A stretch of DNA of 47,268 nt, taken from contig DATCBN010000065.1 in NCBI GenBank assembly GCA_036511855.1, positions 1 to 47,268 on the forward strand, given 5' to 3'. The first letter of the stretch is position 1, and every line of letters begins with the position of its first letter. Below are positions 1-9,971 of this stretch, piece after piece. The DNA comes from Candidatus Eremiobacteraceae bacterium (GTDB lineage: Bacteria > Vulcanimicrobiota > Vulcanimicrobiia > Eremiobacterales > Eremiobacteraceae). The position numbers and the translations under genes were made by a program. The notes under the pieces were generated by a model. The model did no database searches. It was not told the origin of the DNA and saw only the letters and a list, made by a program, of their open reading frames with translations.

Positions 1-813
1 TTCGCGAAAGCCGCCGACGATGCCCAGTTCGTGCGCCCGGCGGCGTTGCACGGCGCCCTCGGGATCGACCGCTATCGGCTCGTGTCCGGCGCTCGCAGCG
101 ATCGCGGCGATGTCGCCGGTCGAGAGATCCATATCGAACGCGGCGGCGCAGAAATGGTCCTCGCGATCGTCGAGACCGCGCGCCCGCTCTTCCCGGAGGT
201 CGAAGTTGTCGTACCAGACGCCTACCGCGGCGCACGATCCGCGATCGGCTGCCACGATGAACGGCGTCGCGCCGTCGAACGCGGTGATGCGCACACCGCG
301 CGCGATCATCTCCGCGTGCATCGGCATCGATCCGGAGCGCGTGGCACCATGGAAATCGCGATAGTCCACGATTGCCTTCACGTGCAAATGCACCGGCCCG
401 TCGGTTTCGGTGACGGTGTACGTGATATAGGTGGTATTGGCACCCTGCTCCATGAGGATGCGCTTTTCAAGGCGCGCACCGTTCAAGGCAAATGTCCACA
501 CGGGAACCGTGCCGTCAAGTCGAAAGCGATCGATGTTGGCATAGCCTGCCGGGTCGATCGCGCCGCCGCCCCATCGGATCGTGCTCAGCCGGTAATCGCG
601 ATCTCCGACGGTCGCGATTTCATCGAGGGTCGCGACCAAGAGCGTGCGTCCGGCGGGCGGACGCAGGGCCGCGAAAAGCAGGCCGTGATAACGGCGTGTG
701 AGCGAGCCGGCGATCGTACCGGACGCAAAGCCGCCGAGCCCGTTCGTCACCAACCATTCGCAGCGCTCAGCGTCTTCTAGTCCGACGAACCGTTCGCGGC
801 CGAAATCGACCAT
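1..813 (-). CDS. Glycogen debranching enzyme N-terminal domain protein, partial (3' end beyond window)
   Basis: The minus strand reads open from an ATG at 813 to the left edge (271 codons, no stop), so the catalytic C-terminal part lies outside the window. The N-terminus contains EWLVTNGLGGFASGTIAG, then RRYHGLLFAA, then a long beta-rich stretch. This is the pattern of the N-terminal domain of archaeal/bacterial-type amylo-alpha-1,6-glucosidases. By family, the full protein would hydrolyse alpha-1,6 branch points of glycogen in the cytoplasm through a C-terminal (alpha/alpha)6 barrel. No signal peptide is visible. The upstream region (814-1029) also serves the divergent multicopper oxidase gene. 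The family call is firm; substrate specificity cannot be judged without the C-terminal domain. Confidence 0.85.
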   Translation of the reverse strand, partial: MVDFGRERFVGLEDAERCEWLVTNGLGGFASGTIAGSLTRRYHGLLFAALRPPAGRTLLVATLDEIATVGDRDYRLSTIRWGGGAIDPAGYANIDRFRLDGTVPVWTFALNGARLEKRILMEQGANTTYITYTVTETDGPVHLHVKAIVDYRDFHGATRSGSMPMHAEMIARGVRITAFDGATPFIVAADRGSCAAVGVWYDNFDLREERARGLDDREDHFCAAAFDMDLSTGDIAAIAASAGHEPIAVDPEGAVQRRRAHELGIVGGFRE

Positions 814-1029
814 AAACGAAGCTTCACCCGGGAGACGTGACGCACCCGCTCTATAACCATTCGTGCGAATCAACTATATGACTTAGGGTTTCGGAACGTA
901 CGACGATTTCGACAAGACCAACGACCGCGCATGCGTAGGCTATTGGTCTCCACTTGATGACGCGCGGCAGGAGCGTTTGGCGAGCCGCGAAAACCGCAAA
1001 AAGATTGCACGTCTGCGCCATCTGCATAG

Positions 1030-3003
1030 ATGCGCGCGCCAAGGAGTACACTCGTGATCGGTCTCATCGCACTCGTGACTTCTGCCAGCCTCGTTTCTGC
1101 CGCTCCCGATCTCGCGCAGTTCTCCGATCCGCAATCACTCTGCGGTCCGCCCGTGCACGGGCGTGCGGTCGTCGATCCGCCCGAGCTGTTCAGCCAAAAC
1201 GGCGTTCTCAACGTCACCCTCACGTTGATCGGCGCGCGGGATCCGGTGTTCGATCAGGTGCTGTGCTGGGTCTACACCTTCCCGGGGAAAAACGGTCCGA
1301 AGCTGCTCACCACGCCGCCGACGCTGCACGTGAAGCAAGGCGATCGCCTGGAAGTCACGCTCGTCAACGATTTGCTCGCGCCCGCTCCCGACCAAAACAA
1401 TCGGGCCGAGCTCAGCATCGATCGCCGCATCGGCGAATCCGGCATGGGCGCCATGGCGATGCCCCAAGACGATTCGCTGCCGTGCGGACAGCAGGTGGTC
1501 GATCCGGTCCACACCCCGGATCCGACCACCGGCCGGATCTACGGCAACTTCCGGCCGCCGTACAACGAGACGAATCTGCACTTTCACGGTCTGAACACCT
1601 CTCCGAAACAACCGGGCGACAACACCACCATGGTGTTGTTGTGCCCGCGTCAGAATTCCGCGCAATTGCCGGAATCGTACAACTACATCGTCGATATTCC
1701 GCGCAATGAGCCGCCGGGTTTGTATTGGTATCATCCGCACGCCCACGGCGAGAGCGAGCATCAGCTCCTGGAGCAATTGACGGGAGCGATCGTCGTCGAC
1801 ACGATCGCGCCGTCCGTGCCCGATAACTACACGAATCGCGTCATCGTCGTGCGCGATCTTGGTGACGGCACCACGAGCCAGCCGCACGAGATGGCGCTGC
1901 GGAAATTGCGCTCGCGTCTCCCCACGCTCGCCGCCATACGCGCCGACATCGCGCAAAACGGTTTACCGCAGCCGGCATGGTACCGGGGATCCAACGGCTA
2001 CCCGTACGGTCCGCCGGATCAATGTCCGTCCGATCTCATTGACACTCCGCGATTCAACTCCAAACAACTCCTTGTGAATGGGGTCCTGCTGCCGGCGCGG
2101 CCCAACCAGTTCGGGCGGTTGCCCTATACGAGCATCGCATCCGGCGAGACGCAATATTGGCGCTTGGCCAACACGTCGGCCGACACCATCCTCAACCTCG
2201 AATTGTTGGTCAACAACGTGAGGGTCCCCATTCAAGTCACGACACGCGACGGCGTGCCGCTCATCACGCAGAATGGTCACCCCACGTGGCAGCCCGTCCC
2301 CACCGATCACGTTTATTTGGATCCGGCGGCGCGCGTCGAATTCTTCCTGACGGGGACCAATCCGGGAGATCAGATAGTTCTGCGAACGCTCACGATCGAC
2401 ACGGGCTGCGGCGGAGACTCCGATTTCGAGCGGGATCTGCTGGTGGATCACGTGGTATCCGGACCGGTGACGCATCATATGTTGGCGGCGCCGCACGCCA
2501 TCGACCCGGTGCCGGTCCGCTTTACCGATCTGGGTTCGAAGCCGCCGGTGCGCAAGCGCATATTCGTGCTGACCGAATACCAACGCGACGATTCGCCGGA
2601 GCCGGATTTCTACATCACCGAACTCACCAACCCGAAGGCCGTCGAGCATCCATACGCGATGAATGGACCGCCGGACGTGGTGGTCAAGGACGGAACGGTC
2701 GAAGATTGGACCATTCTCAACTACACCGAAGAAGTGCACGCGTTCCACATCCATCAGATACACTTCTTGGTCTTGAAGGGCGGCGGACCCCAAGGCGGCG
2801 AGGGTCAGTTGTTGGATACGGTCAATGTCCCCTACGGTGTTTTCCAGCCGGGCGGCAAGAACGGCGATCAAATGAATCCCGGCGCTGTCATGCTGCGCAT
2901 GGATTTTCGCGATAAGAACATCGTCGGCGAGTTCGTATATCATTGCCACATCCTCGAGCACGAGGACAACGGCATGATGGCGAAGATCCGCGTGACGCCG
3001 TAG
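1030..3003 (+). CDS. Secreted multicopper oxidase (laccase/bilirubin-oxidase-like)
   Basis: The 657-residue product has all four copper-binding motifs of multicopper oxidases: HFH at 184-186, WYHPHAH at 233-239, HAFHIH at 570-575, and HCHILEHEDNGMM at 638-650, which gives the type 1 Cys639, His644 and a candidate axial Met649. Three cupredoxin domains are expected; the family oxidises phenols, metals or bilirubin-like substrates with four-electron reduction of O2. A signal peptide ending near LVSAAPD points to export. The start is uncertain. ATG 1030 gives an Arg-containing n-region but has no ribosome site. GTG 1054 is in frame and sits 7 nt after AAGGAG (1041-1046), but would leave a 16-residue, uncharged signal. 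The MOSC gene follows 31 nt later. The substrate is not predictable from sequence. Confidence 0.93.
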   Translation: MRAPRSTLVIGLIALVTSASLVSAAPDLAQFSDPQSLCGPPVHGRAVVDPPELFSQNGVLNVTLTLIGARDPVFDQVLCWVYTFPGKNGPKLLTTPPTLHVKQGDRLEVTLVNDLLAPAPDQNNRAELSIDRRIGESGMGAMAMPQDDSLPCGQQVVDPVHTPDPTTGRIYGNFRPPYNETNLHFHGLNTSPKQPGDNTTMVLLCPRQNSAQLPESYNYIVDIPRNEPPGLYWYHPHAHGESEHQLLEQLTGAIVVDTIAPSVPDNYTNRVIVVRDLGDGTTSQPHEMALRKLRSRLPTLAAIRADIAQNGLPQPAWYRGSNGYPYGPPDQCPSDLIDTPRFNSKQLLVNGVLLPARPNQFGRLPYTSIASGETQYWRLANTSADTILNLELLVNNVRVPIQVTTRDGVPLITQNGHPTWQPVPTDHVYLDPAARVEFFLTGTNPGDQIVLRTLTIDTGCGGDSDFERDLLVDHVVSGPVTHHMLAAPHAIDPVPVRFTDLGSKPPVRKRIFVLTEYQRDDSPEPDFYITELTNPKAVEHPYAMNGPPDVVVKDGTVEDWTILNYTEEVHAFHIHQIHFLVLKGGGPQGGEGQLLDTVNVPYGVFQPGGKNGDQMNPGAVMLRMDFRDKNIVGEFVYHCHILEHEDNGMMAKIRVTP

Positions 3004-3034
3004 GACGCGCACGCTCTAGAATCGGGGCCGGTCC

Positions 3035-3679
3035 ATGACGCCCTTCATCGAATCGGTGAACGTGGGCCTTCCGCGGAACGTGCCGTGGCTTGGCGAAGCG
3101 GTCGCAACGGGAATCTTCAAGACCGAGGTGCACCGGCCCGTGCGCGTATCGTTTCTGAACCTCGATGGCGACCGTCAAGCCGACCTCACCGTGCACGGCG
3201 GCCCTCACAAGGCGGTGTACGGATATCCGTCCGAGCACTACGAGTATTGGCGCGCTCAACTTCGGGTTGACGAATTGCCGTGGGGCGCGTTCGGCGAGAA
3301 CTTGGACACCGCCGGACTTCTTGAAGACGACGTGTATGTCGGGGATCGCTATGTGGTCGGCAGCGCGACGTTCGAAGTGACGCAGCCTCGCGTTCCGTGC
3401 TTCAAGCTCGGCATCAAGTTCGGGGACCAGGGAATGCTGAAGCGGTTCCTTCAGAGCCGGCGCACCGGTTTTTACTTCAAAGTAATCGGCGAGGGCGAGG
3501 TCGTCGCCGGCGACAAAATCGAACGTACCGCGCGCGGCTCGATCAGCATAGCCGACGTGCTGCGCGCCGCGTACGATCGGCCCGGCGATCCCGCTCTTAT
3601 CACCCTCGCCTCACAGGCGCACGCATTGCCCGAGAATTGGCGCGCGGAGTTCCGCGACCGCCTCGCCCGCGCCGACTAG
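3035..3679 (+). CDS. MOSC domain-containing protein (YiiM-like)
   Basis: The 214-residue protein has MOSC-domain hallmarks: LTVHGGPHKAVYGYPSEHY near residue 50, GAFGENLDTAGL near 85, and QPRVPCFKLG near 120, whose Cys is the conserved sulfur- or cofactor-handling residue of the family. MOSC proteins handle sulfur for molybdenum-cofactor enzymes or, like YiiM, reduce N-hydroxylated compounds; which applies here is unknown. No signal peptide is visible, so it is probably cytoplasmic. It follows the multicopper oxidase on the same strand after 31 nt and could be co-transcribed. Its TAG stop overlaps the dacB stop on the other strand by 4 bp, so the two genes converge with no room for a separate terminator. 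Confidence 0.88.
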   Translation: MTPFIESVNVGLPRNVPWLGEAVATGIFKTEVHRPVRVSFLNLDGDRQADLTVHGGPHKAVYGYPSEHYEYWRAQLRVDELPWGAFGENLDTAGLLEDDVYVGDRYVVGSATFEVTQPRVPCFKLGIKFGDQGMLKRFLQSRRTGFYFKVIGEGEVVAGDKIERTARGSISIADVLRAAYDRPGDPALITLASQAHALPENWRAEFRDRLARAD

Positions 3680-5298
3680 AGGTACTGATAGCCGAGAGCG
3701 GCCACCTCGCCGCAAGCCTGGCCGGCGATGTTCGCGACGTCGGCGTTGGTCGGTACGCTGAGGTCGTTGAAGTAGACGGCAAAGGCGATGTGTCTGCCCA
3801 AGCGCGACGTGAAGTAGCCCGCCAACCCTTTTGCCCGCACCATGATCCGCGAATTCAAGTAATCGTCGTCTTGCCACGTGCCGGTCTTGGCTGCGACGCG
3901 CCCCGCAGCGGGCGTCGACCGCGCGATGTCCGCAAGCGTACCGTCGCGCCCGAGGACCGGCAAGCCCGCGTGAAAGGCCCAGAATTCAGGCTGCTTTCTT
4001 TCGAATGCGAGGAAGCGCACCATGAAGTCCGGTGAGAAGTACGCGTCGCCGCCCTCGCCGTCCGACTGCGCGGCGCCGCCGAGGTCCAGCTGGCCCTGTG
4101 CGAGCCATGCCCGTTCGACGCCGAAGCCGGCCCGGTCGGAATCCGTGTGCGCGCCGGCGGCCACCGCGCCGACGATGTACGGCATCGTGGCCGCGTGCAG
4201 ATTCTGACTGACCTTGAGCGTTACTCTGACGTCTTGCGCGAGCGGCAGCGAGACGTGGTCGGCGACGAGGTCCGCGTCTGCGAAACGATCTGAGGCGGAA
4301 TAAACGGCGAACGAGTTACCGCCCGAGATATTGTCCGCACCGTCCAGCACGGTCACGCCGCGAGCGCGCAGCGCGTCGGTCAGAGCGAAGCGTAGATATT
4401 GGTCGGGTTCTTGCACCGCGTACGGGTCCCAGGATTCTTTGGTGCCCGCGGGCACGGAGCCGGTGATGGTCAGCGTGTGCGTCGAATTCGGATTCGTGAC
4501 ATCGGCGTCTGTGTCGATCGTGTTCTTCGACTGCGGTGGCCCGGTGACGGCCTTGTTCACGACCGTGAGATACGACGTCGAGGGCGAGGCGACGATGACG
4601 GCAGGCGTTCCCGGCGCCGGACCTGGCGTTATCGATAGATCGACGATATTGTCGTTGAGGCAAACCGGCGAGATCGTCATGCCGGTGCCGTTCTCGGTAT
4701 CGCCCTGCTTGAAAAGGCCCATCTGCACGATCACGTCGCCGGTCACGCTCTTGATGCCGTGCGCGACGATCTGCCCGGCGAGGTCGTCGACGGCGGCAAG
4801 CGGGTCGCCGTGAACCGGCACGCCGCCGTAACTGTGGTCCTCGTCCACAAAAGCATACGTGCCGTTGCTTTGCGCCCGGCCGGAGAGATCGGGATCGCCG
4901 GATGGCACGACGACGAGCTGACCCGCAAGCGTGCCGTCGGCCGCGATGGCGCCGGTGCGATAGATCCGCGTGTGAAACCGGTAATCCGAACCGAGCACGT
5001 GCAGCACGGTTCCCTCGGTCACGAGCTTGGTCGTCGACGCCGCGACGAACAGCTTATCTGCATTGCGCGAGAAGATCGGCCGGTTCGCATCGAGATCGAA
5101 GAACTCGACGCCGAAACTCGCGTGCGCGAACGCCGGCCTGGCCTCGAGCGCTGCGATCCGCGCCGCAAAAAACATTTCGCCGCGCGCCGCCGCGGGCACC
5201 GCGGGTGCGGGGACCGGTCCGCGCGGCGCAGCCGCCGAAGGCTGGTATCCGAAGACGACGGCGAAGACAAATACGATGCCAAAGGCAATTTTGTACAT
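3676..5298 (-). CDS. dacB: D-alanyl-D-alanine carboxypeptidase/endopeptidase, PBP4 (S13) family
   Basis: The protein has the three penicillin-binding motifs of family S13: STTK at residues 88-91 (nucleophile Ser88), SQN at 364-366 and KTG at 471-473. A hydrophobic N-terminus, MYKIAFGIVFVFAVVFGYQP, acts as an export signal. The product would trim or cleave peptidoglycan peptide cross-links in the periplasm. At 540 residues it is the usual size for PBP4, with the expected large insert between the first and second motifs. The open frame continues upstream, but that part runs towards and into the flavin reductase coding region. ATG 5298 is chosen; GTG 5316 would give a better-charged n-region (MKNRATMYK) and is a real alternative. 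It is the last gene of a minus-strand run GH63, reductase, dacB. Confidence 0.92.
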   Translation of the reverse strand: MYKIAFGIVFVFAVVFGYQPSAAAPRGPVPAPAVPAAARGEMFFAARIAALEARPAFAHASFGVEFFDLDANRPIFSRNADKLFVAASTTKLVTEGTVLHVLGSDYRFHTRIYRTGAIAADGTLAGQLVVVPSGDPDLSGRAQSNGTYAFVDEDHSYGGVPVHGDPLAAVDDLAGQIVAHGIKSVTGDVIVQMGLFKQGDTENGTGMTISPVCLNDNIVDLSITPGPAPGTPAVIVASPSTSYLTVVNKAVTGPPQSKNTIDTDADVTNPNSTHTLTITGSVPAGTKESWDPYAVQEPDQYLRFALTDALRARGVTVLDGADNISGGNSFAVYSASDRFADADLVADHVSLPLAQDVRVTLKVSQNLHAATMPYIVGAVAAGAHTDSDRAGFGVERAWLAQGQLDLGGAAQSDGEGGDAYFSPDFMVRFLAFERKQPEFWAFHAGLPVLGRDGTLADIARSTPAAGRVAAKTGTWQDDDYLNSRIMVRAKGLAGYFTSRLGRHIAFAVYFNDLSVPTNADVANIAGQACGEVAALGYQYL

Positions 5299-5360
5299 GG
5301 TGGCGCGGTTCTTCACGCCGTGCTCATATTCCCCATCTGGAATGAGGATGCGCGCGACGA

Positions 5361-6707
5361 TTAGTTGAGCAGCCGGGCCAAGCTCGGCAGCGCTTCGCCA
5401 TACGTCGGATGGATGTGCACCGAGCGGTCGAGGACGCGCCACGTCGAGCCGGCTTGCATGTGCGCCACGATGACGTGGATGAGCTCGCCGGCTTCGTAGC
5501 CGACGAACGTTGCGCCTAGTATCTTCTCGGAGTCGTCGTCGACGACCAGCCGGTAAAATCCGAGATCGTGACCCCACTCGATCGCTCGTGCGATCGACGA
5601 CATCGGCATCGTCACGGCGCGCGCGCGCAACCCGTGCTTTTTCGCTTCATCCAAGGTCATGCCGGCGCGGGCCACTTGGGGTTCGGTGAACGTCGAGTAG
5701 GCGAGCACGCGATCGTTGCGCGTGCGCGTCTCTCCGCGCACGATCGCCTTGAGCCGCCGGTAATCTTCCCACGAGACGTGTGTGAACGCGGGCTGTCCGG
5801 CGACATCCGCGATGGCGAAAACGCCTTCTGCCGACGTCCGGAAAGTCTCGTCGATCGTGACGTTGCCCCGGGCGTCGAGCGCAACGCCGCCCGCTGCGCA
5901 TTGCAGCTCGGCCGTATTCGGCTTGCGCCCCACGGCCACGAGCATCGAATCCCCTTCGAGGATGTCGCCATTGTCGAGCCTGACAGCGAACGTGCCGTCT
6001 CGATGAGCCACGCTTGCGGCGCGGCGCCCGAGGTGAAAGGTCAGCCCATCCTGCGTTATGCCTTTTTGCAGCGCATCGGACGCGTCGGGTTCCTCTCGCG
6101 ATAGCACGCGCGGATTGCCGTCCACGATGTGCACGCTCGCCCCGCAGCGCGCCATCCCTTGCCCAAGCTCAAGGCCTATATAGCCGCCGCCCAATACCAA
6201 GAGTCGCCGCGGCATCTCGGTGAGTTCGAAAAAATTCGCGTTGGTGAGAAACGGCGTGCCGGCAAGGCCCGGTATCGGGGGCACGAGCGCGCTCGTGCCG
6301 GTGTTGATGACGACGAGCGGCGCGGTGACCGTGACAGCGCCGCCCATAAGTGTGCGCACACCGACGAACGATGCGTGGGCGCGGACGACTCGCACGCCGG
6401 CATCCTCCAATTTCTTTTCGACGCCCGCGCAGAATTCGTCGCGGATCCGGCGCACGCGCGTCATGACCGCGCCAAAATCCACCGTGACGACGGCATTGAC
6501 GCCGAGTTTCGCAGCGAGGCGCGCACGGCCGGCGCCATGTGCTGCGGCCAAGAACGCCTTGGACGGCGTGCAGCCGTAGTTGATGCACGAGCCGCCGAGA
6601 CGGTCGCGCTCGAACAGCACGACGCGCTTGCCTTCCTTCGCCCAATCGATCGCGAGCGGAACGCCGCCTTGTCCGCTCCCGACGACGATCGCGTCGACGT
6701 GCTCCAC
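5361..6707 (-). CDS. FAD-dependent disulfide oxidoreductase (mercuric reductase/lipoamide dehydrogenase-like)
   Basis: The 448-residue protein is a class I pyridine nucleotide-disulfide oxidoreductase. It has an N-terminal FAD motif GSGQGGVPLA (11-20), a redox pair Cys41 and Cys46 in GGSCINYGCTPSK, a second nucleotide motif GGGYIGLELGQG near 175, and a C-terminal HPTYGEAL carrying the His-Glu pair of the dimer partner's active site. Databases often label such proteins mercuric reductase. However, there is no N-terminal metal-binding domain and no C-terminal Cys pair, and no other mer gene is nearby, so mercury reduction is not supported. The GTG start at 6707 lies about 10 nt after AGGAG. The GH63 gene ends 26 nt upstream, suggesting one transcript. 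Substrate unknown. Confidence 0.88.
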   Translation of the reverse strand: MEHVDAIVVGSGQGGVPLAIDWAKEGKRVVLFERDRLGGSCINYGCTPSKAFLAAAHGAGRARLAAKLGVNAVVTVDFGAVMTRVRRIRDEFCAGVEKKLEDAGVRVVRAHASFVGVRTLMGGAVTVTAPLVVINTGTSALVPPIPGLAGTPFLTNANFFELTEMPRRLLVLGGGYIGLELGQGMARCGASVHIVDGNPRVLSREEPDASDALQKGITQDGLTFHLGRRAASVAHRDGTFAVRLDNGDILEGDSMLVAVGRKPNTAELQCAAGGVALDARGNVTIDETFRTSAEGVFAIADVAGQPAFTHVSWEDYRRLKAIVRGETRTRNDRVLAYSTFTEPQVARAGMTLDEAKKHGLRARAVTMPMSSIARAIEWGHDLGFYRLVVDDDSEKILGATFVGYEAGELIHVIVAHMQAGSTWRVLDRSVHIHPTYGEALPSLARLLN

Positions 6708-6733
6708 GTGCTTCTATCTCCTATTCCGTGCGT

Positions 6734-9346
6734 TCACGAATCCCGGTCCGGCGCCTTATCTCGATATTCGGCGGCTTGCTGCAGCAGCTTGGCGACGATG
6801 GCCGTCCATCCGGTCTGCTGACATGCGCCGAGCCCTCTGCCGTTGTCACCGTCGAAGTATTCGAAGAATAGCGTCTTCCCAGGCCAGCCCGGCACCGGTT
6901 GGTCGCATAATGTCACGAGCCGTCGCGATAGTTCGGCGGCGACCCGCCATAGATTCATTTCGTTGCCGGAACCCGTCGGACACTCGATCGTGAATCCTTC
7001 GCCATAGTAATAGTCGAATTTCTGCAACGCTTCGATCAAGAGGTAGTTCACCGGAAACCATACCGGCCCGCGCCAGTTCGAATTGCCGCCGAACACACCC
7101 GTTCTTGACTCGGCAGGCTCGTATTCGACGCGGTGCTCCATGTCGTCGACGTTCAACACGAACGGCTGGTGCAAGTGCTGTTTCGAAAGTGACCGCAATC
7201 CGCCCGGGCTCAAGAACTCCGTTTCGTCCAGCATGCGCTCGAGCACGCGACGCAACCGGTCTTTGCCGCAGATCGCGAGGAGCCGGCGTGCGTTGACGCC
7301 CTCGGTCTCCATGCATGCGACGTTCTCGCGTAGATCGGGGCGATGGCGGATGAACCATTCCAGTTTGCGCGTGAAGTCCGGAAGTGCGGCGAGTATCTCC
7401 GGTTCCAATATCTGAACGGCGAACAACGGTATCAAGCCGACGATCGACCGCACCGCCAGCCGTTCGAAACGCGCGGCCGGCACATGCAAGACGTCGTAGT
7501 AGAATCCGTCTTCTTCATCCCACAAGCCGACGTCGCTTTCGCTCACGTGGTTCATGGCGTCGGCGATCCGCAAGAAATGCTCGAAGAATTTTGTGGCGAT
7601 GTCTTCGTAGGCGCGATTGTCCGGCGCAAGCTCGAGTGCGATCGCAAGCATGTTGAGGGCGTACATCGCCATCCAGCTCGTGCCGTCGGCTTGATCGATG
7701 TGCCCGCCGGTCGGAAGCTCGGCCGAGCGGTCGAAGACGCCGATGTTGTCCAACCCGAGAAAGCCGCCCTGAAAGACGTCGTTGTCGTCCGCGTCTTTCC
7801 GGTTGAGCCACCACGTGAAGTTCATCAAAAGTTTTTGAAACACGCGCTCCAGGAACAGCCGGTCGCCGGCGCCGCGCATCTTGCGCTCGATCTGATAGAC
7901 CCGAAGCGCGGCCCAGGCGTGCACCGGAGGATTGGCGTCGCCGAATGCCCATTCATACGCCGGCAACTGACCATTCGGATGCATGTACCACTCTCGGGTA
8001 AGCAGCACCAGTTGCCGTTTCGCGAAGTCGGGGTCGATCATGGCAAGCGGCACGACGTGGAACGCGAGATCCCAAGACGCGAACCACGGATACTCCCATT
8101 TGTCCGGCATCGCCAGAATGTCGTCCGTATGGACGTGCAGCCATTCGTGATTTCTGCCGCTTCTGCGCTCCGGCGGCGGCGGCGGCGCGCCAGGGTCGCC
8201 GTCCAGCCATTCCTTGACTATGTAGCGGTAGTATTGTTTTGACCAGAGCAGACCCGCAAACGCGCGCCGTTGCAGCAATCGTCGCGACGGCGAAGCTTCG
8301 AAGGGGTTTATCCGCGCGTAGAATTCATCGGTCTCGCGAAGCCGCGATGCGAATGTCTCTTCAAAACCGTCGCCGAACGGCGCGGACGCGTCGGCCTGAT
8401 CCGTGAGCCGCAGACGGACCGTCTGTTCCTCACCAGGCGCAAGATCCAACACGTAGTGCGCCGCGCATTTGGTCCCGGTCAGCTGCGGGTTCACCGCTTG
8501 GGCGCAGCCGTCCACGAGATAGGCGTGAAACGCATCTTTGACGTATGGCGACGCGTTTTGCGCGTTCCACAGACGTTCGGCGTTGGACTCGTTTTCGGTG
8601 AAAAGCAGCTCGCGCGGCTTCTCACAATGCAGATAGTACCGGCCCAGCGTGGGATGCGTGGTCTCCACTACTCCCGGTTCCACTTGACCGAGCAGCGGTT
8701 TTTCCGAACCCGGCTTCCACGACCACGTATTGCGAAACCACAGCGTCGGCAAAAGCTGTACGCTCGCGCGATCCGGCCCGCGATTCTTGACGCTTATGCG
8801 GACGAGGATGTCCTCGGGGCGGGCCTTCGCATAGCGTACGGTGACGTCGAAGAATCGATCGCCGGCGAAGACCCCGGTATCGTCGAGCTCGTATTCTCCA
8901 TCCGCCTTGCCGCGCCGTGCATTCTCCCGGACGAGGTCATCGTACGGAAACGCGCGCTGCGGATAGACGTAGAGATACTCCATGTATGCGTGCGATGGCG
9001 TGTTGTCGAGGTGGAAATAGCGTTCCTTGACGTCTTCTCCGTGATTGCCTTGCGGGCCGGATAGGCCGAACAGCCGTTCCTTGAGGATCGGATCGGCGCC
9101 GTTCCACATGGAAACGGCAAAGCAGAGCCGTTGATGGTTGTCGGATATGCCCGCGATGCCGTCCTCGCCCCAGCGGTAGGCGCGCGATCGCGCATGATCG
9201 TGCGGGAGATATTCCCAGGCGGCACCGTCGGCGCTGTAGTCTTCGCGCACCGTGCCCCATTGACGTTCGCTGACATACGGGCCCCAGCGGTACCAATGTG
9301 CACGCCGCCCGCGCGCTTCGATGAGCCGGGTCTCTTCTGCGGTCAT
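6734..9346 (-). CDS. GH63-family glucosidase (MGH1-like glycoside hydrolase)
   Basis: The 870-residue protein matches bacterial GH63-type glucosidases. It has an N-terminal beta-sandwich region beginning [18 protein letters not shown], then an (alpha/alpha)6 barrel with [14 protein letters not shown] near residue 418, whose Asp is the likely catalytic acid by family analogy. [16 protein letters not shown] follows near 753. The family hydrolyses terminal alpha-glucosyl or alpha-mannosyl bonds, including glucosylglycerate or mannosylglycerate in some members; the substrate here is open. No signal peptide is seen, so it is cytoplasmic. ATG 9346 follows AAGGGA at a suitable distance. It heads the minus-strand run with the flavin reductase and dacB. 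A debranching-type enzyme at the left edge is a second carbohydrate gene, but it is not contiguous. Confidence 0.9.
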   Translation of the reverse strand: MTAEETRLIEARGRRAHWYRWGPYVSERQWGTVREDYSADGAAWEYLPHDHARSRAYRWGEDGIAGISDNHQRLCFAVSMWNGADPILKERLFGLSGPQGNHGEDVKERYFHLDNTPSHAYMEYLYVYPQRAFPYDDLVRENARRGKADGEYELDDTGVFAGDRFFDVTVRYAKARPEDILVRISVKNRGPDRASVQLLPTLWFRNTWSWKPGSEKPLLGQVEPGVVETTHPTLGRYYLHCEKPRELLFTENESNAERLWNAQNASPYVKDAFHAYLVDGCAQAVNPQLTGTKCAAHYVLDLAPGEEQTVRLRLTDQADASAPFGDGFEETFASRLRETDEFYARINPFEASPSRRLLQRRAFAGLLWSKQYYRYIVKEWLDGDPGAPPPPPERRSGRNHEWLHVHTDDILAMPDKWEYPWFASWDLAFHVVPLAMIDPDFAKRQLVLLTREWYMHPNGQLPAYEWAFGDANPPVHAWAALRVYQIERKMRGAGDRLFLERVFQKLLMNFTWWLNRKDADDNDVFQGGFLGLDNIGVFDRSAELPTGGHIDQADGTSWMAMYALNMLAIALELAPDNRAYEDIATKFFEHFLRIADAMNHVSESDVGLWDEEDGFYYDVLHVPAARFERLAVRSIVGLIPLFAVQILEPEILAALPDFTRKLEWFIRHRPDLRENVACMETEGVNARRLLAICGKDRLRRVLERMLDETEFLSPGGLRSLSKQHLHQPFVLNVDDMEHRVEYEPAESRTGVFGGNSNWRGPVWFPVNYLLIEALQKFDYYYGEGFTIECPTGSGNEMNLWRVAAELSRRLVTLCDQPVPGWPGKTLFFEYFDGDNGRGLGACQQTGWTAIVAKLLQQAAEYRDKAPDRDS

Positions 9347-9508
9347 CGGTTTCCCTTCGCGGCCACCACCGCCGCGTCTTATCGGCGCTGGATTGTTCTC
9401 CTGTCGGCGGAACGTCGATGCATCCGCCCGAATGAAGACTCAATCGTCAAACGGTGAGCGAAGTTTCCACATAATATGCCGTCGCTGCCGCCCGCAAGGA
9501 GCAACAAC

Positions 9509-9958
9509 ATGCCGCAGCTCGGCTCTACTCTTCCATCGTTCGACGGCGTGCCGTTGTGGCGTAACGGACCTGCGCCGGCGGTCGCGGATCTTGAGGGCAA
9601 GCCCGTGCTCGTCCACTTCTTCTCCAGCGGCTGTCCTTTGTGCCGGGAGGGGATGCCGGTCATCCGCCGGCTGCACGCCGCATTTGTCCAGCGCGGCCTT
9701 GTGGTCGTCGGAGCGTATCAGCCGAGGCAGGATGCCAAAGCCACACCGGGCGATGCCGAGCGCGAATGCGATCTCCACGTGGGGCCGACGCATCCGTGCG
9801 CATTGGACGACGACGGCGTCCTCGCCAAGCGGTTCGAAAACGATTGGCCGCCGGGCTACTACGTCTACGACCGCAGCCATCGTCTTCGGCACTACCAGAT
9901 GGGCAATTGGAATCTCGACGAGCTCACCGCACTCATCGAAGGTTGCATGGGCGTCTAA
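9509..9958 (+). CDS. Thioredoxin-fold (TlpA/AhpC-TSA-like) protein
   Basis: The 149-residue protein carries a thioredoxin-like active site SGCPLCREGMP with Cys42 and Cys45, preceded by KPVLVHFFSS. A typical TlpA/redoxin core follows, with KRFENDWPPGYYVYD in the region of the cis-Pro strand. It probably acts as a disulfide reductant or redox carrier; no signal peptide is visible, so it should be cytoplasmic. The start is set by AAGGAG at 9496-9501, 7 nt before ATG 9509; an in-frame ATG at 9476 lacks such a site. It is divergent from the GH63 gene and convergent with the MFS transporter, so it appears monocistronic. Confidence 0.85.
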   Translation: MPQLGSTLPSFDGVPLWRNGPAPAVADLEGKPVLVHFFSSGCPLCREGMPVIRRLHAAFVQRGLVVVGAYQPRQDAKATPGDAERECDLHVGPTHPCALDDDGVLAKRFENDWPPGYYVYDRSHRLRHYQMGNWNLDELTALIEGCMGV

Positions 9959-9971
9959 TGCGGTCGCACGC

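Noticed and set aside
1135-3012. Two long minus-strand frames opposite the multicopper oxidase
   Set aside because: They show low-complexity Arg-rich sequence and no family; all four copper motifs are on the plus strand.
7343-8242. 299-codon plus-strand frame opposite the GH63 gene
   Set aside because: Antisense shadow; the minus strand encodes conserved GH63 motifs such as WFASWD across this segment.
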